From Bacteroidales bacterium (GTDB lineage: Bacteria; Bacteroidota; Bacteroidia; Bacteroidales; Muribaculaceae): DNA of 5,252 nt. The DNA lies in contig CAAFXX010000254.1 of NCBI GenBank assembly GCA_900767075.1, positions 1 to 5,252 of the forward strand, given 5' to 3'. Positions 1 through 5,252 of this stretch are shown one piece after another. The notes beneath the pieces were generated by a model. That model made no database searches. It saw only the letters and a program-made list of their open reading frames with translations, and was not told the origin of the DNA. Position 1 is the stretch's first letter. Every line of letters starts with the position of its first letter. The translations under genes were made by a program, and so were the position numbers.

Positions 1-2
1 AG

Positions 3-20
3 CCATCAAACGAACTATAA
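3..20 (+). CDS. Possible 3' end of an upstream gene (expected atpA), partial
   Basis: The frame beginning at base 3 reads P-S-N-E-L and then TAA at 18-20. That stop would share one base with the atpG ATG (TAATG), a common arrangement for translationally coupled genes. In F-type ATP synthase operons the gene before atpG is normally atpA, encoding the catalytic-hexamer alpha subunit. Five codons are too few to recognise the product, and chance could supply such a stop, so the identity is inferred from gene order alone. Confidence 0.35.
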   Translation, partial: PSNEL

Positions 21-910
21 TGGCAACCCTCAGGGAATTAAAGACACGCATCGGCTCGGTAGCGTCGAGTGAAAAGATTACTGGCGCCATGAAGATGATT
101 TCGTCGGCTAAGGTGCACAGTAATGAACAGTCGCTGAAACGTCTGAAGCCTTTCAAAAGCCGTATTCAGTCGATTATGGGTCATATCCTCTCCACAGGCG
201 AGAATTTCAATTCGCCCCTCATCGAGGAAAGGGAAGTGGCTCATGCCGGCATTGTGGTGTACGGTTCTGACGACGGTCTCTGCGGCGCATACAATATCAA
301 CATATTCAAGGGGCTGCTCGTGAAGATCAACGAGCTCCAGCAGAATTATGGCGAGAATGTCGACATTACCATCTTCCCCGTGGGAGCGAAAATGGTGAAG
401 GCTGTCAGGAAAATCGAGGGCGGAAAGCTGCATGTGGTAGTGCCGGCAGGTGTCAACAGCAAGATGGAGGGCGCGAAGGTCACGGAATTCACCGAGATGC
501 TTCGCGAGGAATTCATCGGCGGCAAGCTCGACAGAATCGATGTCGTCTACATGCTGTTCAAGAATATGAGCCGTCAGACCCTCACGGCCGAGGCTCTTTT
601 CCCGGTCGATGCCGCTACCCTCATGAAAGAAAGCGGAGAGGCTGTCGACGATAATCAGCTCTATATATTCGAGCCGGGCCCGAACCGCATTTTCAACGAG
701 GTGCTTCCGATGTTCGTGATGTCGACCATGCAGGAGATCACCATCGAGAACCGCGCTTCGGAGCAGGCCGCCAGAGTCGTTGCCATGCAGAGTGCGAACG
801 ACAACGCACGCAAACTTCTCGACGAGTTGCATCTCGAGTACAATAAATTACGTCAGCAGAGCATTACCACAGAGCTGCTTGATATTCTCGGCGGTCAGGT
901 AAAGAATTAA
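20..910 (+). CDS. atpG: F1Fo ATP synthase subunit gamma
   Basis: This is the central rotor shaft of F1: it turns inside the alpha3-beta3 hexamer and couples ion flow through Fo to ATP synthesis on the cytoplasmic face of the membrane. At 296 residues it is close to the usual family length (E. coli 287). The N-terminal helix has the family pattern, with K-I-T-G-A-M-K-M-I at residues 19-27. The Rossmann-like middle domain contains the signature D-G-L-C-G-A-Y-N-I-N-I at 85-95. The C-terminal helix keeps the diagnostic run around S247-E-Q-A-A-R, then D-N-A-R at 261-264, Y-N-K-L-R-Q at 274-279 and S-I-T-T-E-L at 281-286. N- and C-terminal helices form the coiled-coil shaft. The start at 20 gives the standard gamma N terminus (M-A-T-L-R-E-L-K). 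No Shine-Dalgarno is visible; the preceding bases are A-rich. The gene appears complete and undamaged. Confidence 0.97.
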   Translation: MATLRELKTRIGSVASSEKITGAMKMISSAKVHSNEQSLKRLKPFKSRIQSIMGHILSTGENFNSPLIEEREVAHAGIVVYGSDDGLCGAYNINIFKGLLVKINELQQNYGENVDITIFPVGAKMVKAVRKIEGGKLHVVVPAGVNSKMEGAKVTEFTEMLREEFIGGKLDRIDVVYMLFKNMSRQTLTAEALFPVDAATLMKESGEAVDDNQLYIFEPGPNRIFNEVLPMFVMSTMQEITIENRASEQAARVVAMQSANDNARKLLDELHLEYNKLRQQSITTELLDILGGQVKN

Positions 911-1005
911 ACCGCGTCCGGGGAGAAGGGGATGACAACGGATGTGTTTGGAAGAACTAATTCAGAAAACAACAATAACATTATAGTTACTAACAAAACT
1001 ACTAA
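911..1005 (+). other. 95-base intergenic gap between atpG and nuoI
   Basis: The first third is G-rich and the remainder is A-rich (about 955-1005), a typical untranslated leader for this phylum. I find no hairpin followed by a T-run that would act as an intrinsic terminator. I also find no good match to the Bacteroidota promoter pair (TTTG near -33 and TAnnTTTG near -7): a TTTG lies at 947-950, but nothing matching TAnnTTTG follows at the right distance. Two tiny open frames (932-1018 and 942-986) resemble no known protein. Read-through from atpG into nuoI is therefore possible, but a divergent promoter cannot be excluded. Confidence 0.6.
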
Positions 1006-1632
1006 ATGGGCAGTATAAAAGAATATTTCACATCAGTAGGCAATGGCGTGAAGAGTCTGCTGGTGGGAATGGGCGTGACCGGAAAGGAATTGGTCACTCC
1101 CAAGATCACCGAGCAGTATCCCGAAAACCGCGAGACACTGAAAGTTGCCGACAGATTTAGGGCTGAGCTGACATTGAAGTATGATGACGAAGGGCGTCAC
1201 AAATGCATAGCCTGCGGAATATGCCAGATGAATTGTCCGAACGGCACCATCCATATCGACACGAAGATGGTTGAGCTTCCCGACGGCAAGAAAAAGCGTA
1301 AGCTTGATAAATATATGTACGACCTCGGAAGCTGTACGTTCTGCATGTTGTGCGTGACGACATGTCCCCAGAATGCTCTTGAGTTCTCCAACGATTTCGA
1401 GCAGGCTGTGTTTGAACGTGACAAGCTTGTAAAGCAGCTCAACTATCGTCCGGAGGTTCCCGACCCCGTTCCGGCAGCAAAGCCGGCGTCTCCCGCGGCT
1501 CCGAAGCCTGCGGCTCCCGCCGCAGCGAAGCCCGCAGCTCCCGCCGCAGCGAAGCCCGCAGCGCCTGCTGCAGCCAAACCGGCTGACACAAAGCCCGCGT
1601 CTCCGGCGAAAGAGGATGCGTCCAACAAATAA
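1006..1632 (+). CDS. nuoI: NADH-quinone oxidoreductase subunit I (2x[4Fe-4S] protein) with Ala/Pro/Lys tail
   Basis: This peripheral-arm subunit of complex I (NuoI, TYKY in mitochondria) holds clusters N6a and N6b and passes electrons towards NuoB and the quinone site. Two ferredoxin motifs are intact: C67-x2-C70-x2-C73-x3-C77-P and C110-x2-C113-x2-C116-x3-C120-P. By ferredoxin rules, C67/C70/C73 pair with C120, and C110/C113/C116 with C77. The N-terminal region (residues 1-50) with Q-Y-P-E at 37-40 fits the NuoI family, where this part lies along the membrane. The conserved fold ends near residue 150. The rest (about 151-208) is a low-complexity Ala/Pro/Lys tail containing three copies of an eight-residue unit, which makes the protein longer than E. 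coli NuoI (180). The ATG at 1006 gives a standard N terminus, with A-rich sequence and no Shine-Dalgarno before it. nuoJ starts 22 bases after the stop. Confidence 0.95.
   Translation: MGSIKEYFTSVGNGVKSLLVGMGVTGKELVTPKITEQYPENRETLKVADRFRAELTLKYDDEGRHKCIACGICQMNCPNGTIHIDTKMVELPDGKKKRKLDKYMYDLGSCTFCMLCVTTCPQNALEFSNDFEQAVFERDKLVKQLNYRPEVPDPVPAAKPASPAAPKPAAPAAAKPAAPAAAKPAAPAAAKPADTKPASPAKEDASNK
1510..1581 (+). repeat. Three tandem 24-base units in nuoI encoding A-A-P-A-A-A-K-P
   Basis: Units lie at 1510-1533, 1534-1557 and 1558-1581. Units 1 and 2 differ at one base. Unit 3 differs from unit 2 at six bases, all in third codon positions, so all three encode exactly the same eight residues (169-192 of NuoI). 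Degenerate Pro/Ala/Lys sequence flanks the array on both sides. The first pair looks like a recent duplication; the third unit is older or has been changed synonymously. Confidence 0.95.
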
Positions 1633-1654
1633 GAAAATTAAAACAACAATATAA

Positions 1655-2182
1655 ATGGATTCAGTTGCAAATATAATTTTATATTTCATCGTTGCCATCG
1701 CGATTGTCGTATTCTCGGTGATGACGGTGAAGACGCGCAAGCTATTGCGCGCAGCCACCTATTTGCTGTTTGTCCTTCTTGGCACATCGGTGTTCTATTT
1801 CCAGTTGGGTTACCAGTTCCTGGGTGCAGTGCAGATAGCTGTCTATGCCGGCGGCATAATGGTGCTTTTCGTATTCGCCATCGCGCTTACGCATAAGCCC
1901 GACGAGAAGTCGGCCGCGCTTGAGTCCCATCGTCGTTTCTGGGGCATCCTTACAGCCGTGTGCGGGGCAGTCGTGCTTCTTTTAGCGCTTTTCTACATGC
2001 CTTGCCTGAACGGCACTTCGCTCATGCAGGCGCTTGCCGGAGGACCCGACGTGACGATGCATCTCATTGGCGAGGCTTTCACCGGAACCGGTAAATTCCA
2101 GTATCTGCTTCCCTTCGAGGCCGTGAGTGTTCTTTTACTTGCATGTATAATCGGCGGCGTAGCAGTTGCCCGCAAAAGATAA
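1655..2182 (+). CDS. nuoJ: NADH-quinone oxidoreductase subunit J
   Basis: This membrane subunit of complex I (ND6 homologue) lies between the quinone module and the pump modules and helps relay conformational or charge changes. It is 175 residues with about five hydrophobic segments, near 5-24, 31-50, 54-78, 94-114 and 150-171. The third segment carries the family signature Q60-I-A-V-Y-A-G-G-I-M-V-L-F-V-F. Tyr64 aligns with the conserved tyrosine (E. coli Tyr59) next to the pi-bulge of TM3. The last segment, L-L-P-F-E155-A-V-S-V-L-L-L, is also characteristic. Length is near that of E. coli NuoJ (184). The start follows an A-rich 22-base spacer after nuoI. The stop TAA is followed directly by TAG, and nuoK begins six bases after the first stop, which suggests coupled translation. 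Confidence 0.95.
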   Translation: MDSVANIILYFIVAIAIVVFSVMTVKTRKLLRAATYLLFVLLGTSVFYFQLGYQFLGAVQIAVYAGGIMVLFVFAIALTHKPDEKSAALESHRRFWGILTAVCGAVVLLLALFYMPCLNGTSLMQALAGGPDVTMHLIGEAFTGTGKFQYLLPFEAVSVLLLACIIGGVAVARKR

Positions 2183-2188
2183 TAGAAA

Positions 2189-2500
2189 ATGGACTTAAGT
2201 ATCTTATGGTATCTAGTGCCGAGCGTGGTGATGTTTGTCGCCGGCGTCTACGGATTTATCACGCGCAAGAATATGATCGCCATGCTGATCTCTCTTGAGC
2301 TGATCCTTAATTCCGCCGATTTGAATTTCGTGATCTTCAACAGGTTCCTGTTCCCCGATATGATGGAGGGTATGGTCTACACACTCTTCGCAATCGCAAT
2401 AGCAGCGGCAGAGACATCGATAGCAATCGCGATAATAATCAACGTGTACCGCCATATCGGCAATACCGACATTAATTCAGCAACAACAATGCGCCACTAA
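2189..2500 (+). CDS. nuoK: NADH-quinone oxidoreductase subunit K
   Basis: This small membrane subunit (ND4L homologue) contributes to the chain of charged residues joining the quinone site to the antiporter-like pumps. It is 103 residues, against 100 in E. coli, with three hydrophobic segments near 4-23, 28-50 and 62-86. Both key membrane acids are present: Glu37 in L-I-S-L-E-L-I-L-N and Glu75 in A-A-A-E-T-S-I-A-I, which match E. coli Glu36 and Glu72. The polar C-terminal end D-I-N-S-A-T-T-M-R-H resembles the E. coli end (N-I-D-S-V-S-E-M-R-G). Only six bases separate it from nuoJ and 30 from nuoL. Nothing is missing from the family pattern. Confidence 0.95.
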   Translation: MDLSILWYLVPSVVMFVAGVYGFITRKNMIAMLISLELILNSADLNFVIFNRFLFPDMMEGMVYTLFAIAIAAAETSIAIAIIINVYRHIGNTDINSATTMRH

Positions 2501-2530
2501 GGACAGGGGCGAAAAGAATATAACAAAAGT

Positions 2531-4483
2531 ATGGGCAATACACTTCCTATATTGATTTTGGCGATTCCTTTTACGATGTTCCTCATCCTTGGAATCGGGG
2601 GCGTTAAGATGTCGCGCAAGTTTGCCGGAGTGCTCGGCATCCTTGCCAACGGCGTGCTTCTCGCCATCAGTTACACAGTGGCGTTCCGTTATTTCTTCAG
2701 CGGAGATCCCGCTTTCATAGTCGACGGCGTCCGCCAGCAGTTGCAGGTGTTCGATGTGACATGGCTCGCATTCACCGACCGCCTTGTGGTTAACATAGGC
2801 TTCCTCCTCGATCCTATCTGCGCCATGATGCTTGTGGTGATCACAACAATTTCATTCTGCGTCCATCTTTACAGCTGGGGCTATATGGAGCATGAACCGG
2901 GATTCCAGCGTTATTACGCATTTCTGGCTCTCTTCACATTCTCCATGCTCGGACTTGTTGTGGCAACCAACATTTTCCAGATGTATATCTTCTGGGAGCT
3001 CGTGGGCGTTTCTTCCTATCTTCTGATCGGATTCTTCTACCGTCTTCCTTCGGCAGTCTCGGCTTCCAAGAAAGCGTTTATTGTAACCCGTTTCGCCGAC
3101 CTGGGCATGCTTATCGGCATTCTGGTTCTTTCTTACTACACTCCGACGTTCAACTTCCTTGAACTCACTCATAATCCCGGATCGGTGCTCGCTTCCACAG
3201 GCGGCGCGACATTCCTTGGCGCCTCCGTCCTCACATGGGCGATGGTGCTCATCTATTCCGGCGGTATGGGTAAGTCGGCAATGATGCCTCTGCATATCTG
3301 GCTTCCCGATGCAATGGAGGGCCCGACACCTGTATCGGCGCTCATCCACGCTGCAACCATGGTTGTTGCCGGTGTTTATCTGGTGGCACGTATGTTCCCG
3401 CTCTTCTGCGAGGCTGACGCATCGATGACATTTATCTGCTGTGTGGGCGCAATCACAGCTTTCTATGCAGCGGTAGTAGCATGTACTCAGATCGACATCA
3501 AGCGTGTGCTCGCTTTCTCGACCATCTCGCAGATCGCATTCATGATGGTTGCCCTCGGCTGCGCCTATGACGAGCCGATTGAAGGCGTACATTATTCAGG
3601 CCTTGGATATATGGCTGGTATGTTCCATCTGTTCACACATGCCATGTTCAAGGCTCTTCTCTTCCTCGGTGCAGGTGCGCTCATCCACGCCGTACATTCA
3701 AACAACTATACAGAAATGGGTGGTCTCCGCAAGTATATGCCGATTACCCATTGGACATTCCTCATCGGCTGTCTCGCAATCGCCGGTATCTTCCCGTTCT
3801 CTGGCTTCTTCTCTAAGGACGAGATGATCGCAGCGATGTTCAACCGCCACTGGTTCTGGGGTGCATGGATGACCATGGTTGCAGCCCTTACGGCATTCTA
3901 CATGTTCCGTCTGTACTATCTCATTTTCTGGTGGGAGGAGAACCCCAAATACAAGCAGCCCGGCCATCACACTCCTCACGACGCTCCCTGGCAGATGTCG
4001 CTTCCGCTCATCTTCCTTGCAGCAGTGTCTTGCGTTGCCGGTTTCATCCCCTTCGGTCACTTCGTGACTTTCAACGGCGAGCCTTATGATATCCATATCG
4101 AGGCATCGGTTGCCGCGACATCCCTCACAGTAGCGGTTCTTGCCATTATTCTTGCAAGGGTAATGTACAGAAAGAAGAATTCTCTTCCCACAAAGTTCAA
4201 GAATGTCTGGCCCGGTCTCTGGACAGCTGCCCATCACCGCTTCTACTGGGATGAAATGTACCAGTTCGTCACACATAAGATCATCTTCGGAATCATCTGC
4301 CGCAGCATAGCATGGTTCGACCGTCACGTAATCGACGGAGCGATGAACGGACTGGCATGGATCACCAATGCAGTCTCGATCCGCATCAAGGGCATGCAGA
4401 GCGGCAGCGTTCAGACCTATGTGATCTGGTATCTGCTCGGAGCTCTCCTGATAGCAGCCATCACCTGGATTTCGTTAATTTAA
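2531..4483 (+). CDS. nuoL: NADH-quinone oxidoreductase subunit L, antiporter-like pump
   Basis: NuoL (ND5 homologue) is the distal pump of the complex I membrane arm; its long C-terminal lateral helix runs along the arm over NuoM and NuoN. The protein has 650 residues (E. coli 613) and many hydrophobic segments, consistent with the roughly 16-helix family fold. Expected functional residues are visible: Glu156 in F-W-E-L-V-G-V-S-S-Y (E. coli Glu144), Asp190 in R-F-A-D-L-G (Asp178), Lys248 in G-M-G-K-S-A-M-M-P-L-H-I-W-L-P-D (Lys229), His274 in S-A-L-I-H-A-A-T-M-V, Lys374 in A-M-F-K-A-L-L-F-L, and Lys429-Asp430 in G-F-F-S-K-D-E-M-I (Lys399-Asp400). A His/Pro-rich loop lies near 475-486. The segment W573-D-E-M-Y leads into the C-terminal lateral-helix region. 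Family relatives include Mrp antiporter subunits, but position between nuoK and nuoM fixes the assignment. The spacer before it is A-rich; an AGGGG stretch there is too far from the ATG to serve as a ribosome binding site. Confidence 0.96.
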   Translation: MGNTLPILILAIPFTMFLILGIGGVKMSRKFAGVLGILANGVLLAISYTVAFRYFFSGDPAFIVDGVRQQLQVFDVTWLAFTDRLVVNIGFLLDPICAMMLVVITTISFCVHLYSWGYMEHEPGFQRYYAFLALFTFSMLGLVVATNIFQMYIFWELVGVSSYLLIGFFYRLPSAVSASKKAFIVTRFADLGMLIGILVLSYYTPTFNFLELTHNPGSVLASTGGATFLGASVLTWAMVLIYSGGMGKSAMMPLHIWLPDAMEGPTPVSALIHAATMVVAGVYLVARMFPLFCEADASMTFICCVGAITAFYAAVVACTQIDIKRVLAFSTISQIAFMMVALGCAYDEPIEGVHYSGLGYMAGMFHLFTHAMFKALLFLGAGALIHAVHSNNYTEMGGLRKYMPITHWTFLIGCLAIAGIFPFSGFFSKDEMIAAMFNRHWFWGAWMTMVAALTAFYMFRLYYLIFWWEENPKYKQPGHHTPHDAPWQMSLPLIFLAAVSCVAGFIPFGHFVTFNGEPYDIHIEASVAATSLTVAVLAIILARVMYRKKNSLPTKFKNVWPGLWTAAHHRFYWDEMYQFVTHKIIFGIICRSIAWFDRHVIDGAMNGLAWITNAVSIRIKGMQSGSVQTYVIWYLLGALLIAAITWISLI

Positions 4484-4513
4484 ACTTCATATTGCAAGCA
4501 AATACATAAAATC

Positions 4514-5252
4514 ATGTTTGGAAACATCTTAATCTGGTTTGTAATCGTCCCCGTGATAATGATGATCGGTCTGGCATGTTGCGGCAACAGCAATATGAAG
4601 GCGATCCGCGGGGTGATGGTGGCAGGTTCCACCATCCTTCTCGGCATGGCGATTTGGCTGGTGGTCGACTTCCTCGGTCAGAGGGCAGGGGGCAATACAG
4701 CCGAAATGCTTCATATGGGAAGCTGGCTCTGGTATGCGCCGCTTAACATCCACCTTGCAGTGGGTGTAGACGGTATTTCCGTCCTCATGCTCCTCCTTTC
4801 GGCAATCATCGTTTTCGCCGGAACTTTCGCATCGTGGAAAATTGATCCGCTTCCTAAAAATTTCTTCCTTTGGTTCTGTCTTCTCTCGACCGGTGTATTC
4901 GGTTTCTTCATCTCGATCGACATGTTCACGATGTTCATGTTCTACGAGGTCGCCCTTATCCCTATGTACCTTCTGATCGGTGTATGGGGCACGGGACGCA
5001 AGGAATATTCCGCAATGAAGCTTACACTTATGCTTATGGGCGGCTCCGCCTTCCTGATGCTCGGTCTTCTCGGCATTTACTGGCACGGTACTCCCGAAGG
5101 CATGACCAACACCTGGAATATTCTCGAGATTTCACATAACGGCTGCATCGACCATGGCTGGCAGAATCTTCTCTTCTGCTTCACCTTCGTTGGCTTCGGT
5201 GTCCTCGGCGCTATGTTCCCCTTCCATACATGGAGCCCCGACGGTCACGCCT
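4514..5252 (+). CDS. nuoM: NADH-quinone oxidoreductase subunit M, 5' part (runs off the right edge)
   Basis: NuoM (ND4 homologue) is the middle antiporter-like pump of the membrane arm. An open frame from the ATG at 4514 continues without a stop to the window end: 246 codons plus one base, about half of the E. coli length (509). Visible family features are G84-V-D-G-I-S at about 84-89, Glu145 in F-M-F-Y-E-V-A-L-I-P-M-Y (E. coli Glu144), Lys169 in A-M-K-L-T-L, and the TM7 region ending P-F-H-T-W-S-P-D-G-H. At the position of the canonical TM7 lysine (E. coli Lys234) this protein has Leu231, although NuoL in the same operon keeps its equivalent Lys248. The start is 30 bases after the nuoL stop, in A-rich sequence with no Shine-Dalgarno. 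By usual order nuoN should follow beyond the window. Confidence 0.93.
   Translation, partial: MFGNILIWFVIVPVIMMIGLACCGNSNMKAIRGVMVAGSTILLGMAIWLVVDFLGQRAGGNTAEMLHMGSWLWYAPLNIHLAVGVDGISVLMLLLSAIIVFAGTFASWKIDPLPKNFFLWFCLLSTGVFGFFISIDMFTMFMFYEVALIPMYLLIGVWGTGRKEYSAMKLTLMLMGGSAFLMLGLLGIYWHGTPEGMTNTWNILEISHNGCIDHGWQNLLFCFTFVGFGVLGAMFPFHTWSPDGHA

Noticed and set aside
38..832. A long open frame (264 codons) on the minus strand opposite atpG
   Set aside because: It lies wholly within the clearly coding atpG, its translation is rich in His, Arg, Cys and Leu as reverse-frame shadows usually are, and it resembles no family I know. Codon bias of atpG explains the lack of stops.
915..947. Weak inverted repeat after atpG (CGTCCG paired with CGGATG) as a terminator
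   Set aside because: The stem is only six pairs including a wobble, the loop is about 18 bases, and no T-run follows.
984..1001. Small hairpin TAGTT / AACTA just before the nuoI start
   Set aside because: A five-pair A/T-rich stem with an eight-base loop is expected by chance in such A-rich sequence and is too weak to propose as a regulator.
932..1018. Short open frame (28 codons) bridging the atpG-nuoI gap, considered as a small gene or a nuoH remnant
   Set aside because: It overlaps the nuoI start, is Asn/Thr-rich because the leader is A-rich, and shows no membrane segment or NuoH motif.
1033..1758. Minus-strand open frame (241 codons) opposite nuoI and the start of nuoJ
   Set aside because: Its Arg/Cys/Gly-rich part is simply the reverse reading of the Ala/Pro/Lys repeat. 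It spans two real genes and their spacer and shows no domain.
2852..4327. Two long minus-strand open frames (2852-3592 and 3698-4327) opposite nuoL
   Set aside because: Both are antisense to an intact nuoL and have shadow-like composition (Cys, His, Arg, Glu rich, no domain). No promoter or start context supports them.
4529..5086. Minus-strand open frame (185 codons) at the right end
   Set aside because: It is the reverse shadow of nuoM, whose + strand frame has clear family motifs and runs uninterrupted from 4514 to the edge.

Overview
The window is an ordinary-looking bioenergetic locus from a member of the Bacteroidota, most likely a Bacteroidales gut-type bacterium; the family cannot be fixed from the sequence. 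It carries atpG (F1 ATP synthase gamma subunit), then nuoI, nuoJ, nuoK, nuoL and the first part of nuoM, all on the + strand. The phylum call rests on protein style and on the gene starts. None of the starts has a well-placed Shine-Dalgarno sequence; they follow short A-rich spacers instead. All five complete genes end in TAA.

Layout. Bases 1-20 probably hold the last codons of an upstream gene (expected atpA), whose TAA would overlap the atpG start by one base. atpG is at 20-910. A 95-base gap with no convincing promoter, terminator or gene follows. Then come nuoI (1006-1632), nuoJ (1655-2182), nuoK (2189-2500), nuoL (2531-4483) and nuoM (4514 to the right edge, incomplete). Gaps within the nuo group are 6 to 30 bases, so it reads as one transcription unit.

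How the genes work together. NuoI carries two [4Fe-4S] clusters that pass electrons along the peripheral arm of complex I to the quinone site. NuoJ and NuoK link the quinone site to the antiporter-like pumps NuoL and NuoM in the membrane. The ion gradient drives the F1Fo ATP synthase, whose rotor shaft is AtpG. The coupling-site machinery and the gradient consumer are therefore encoded side by side. The first half of the usual nuo cluster (nuoA, B, C/D, H) is not between atpG and nuoI, where a complete cluster would put it.

I see no mobile element, CRISPR array, RNA gene or new system here. Three things deserve a second look: NuoM appears to have leucine where canonical NuoM has the TM7 pump lysine; NuoI carries an Ala/Pro/Lys repeat tail; and atpG directly abuts nuoI.
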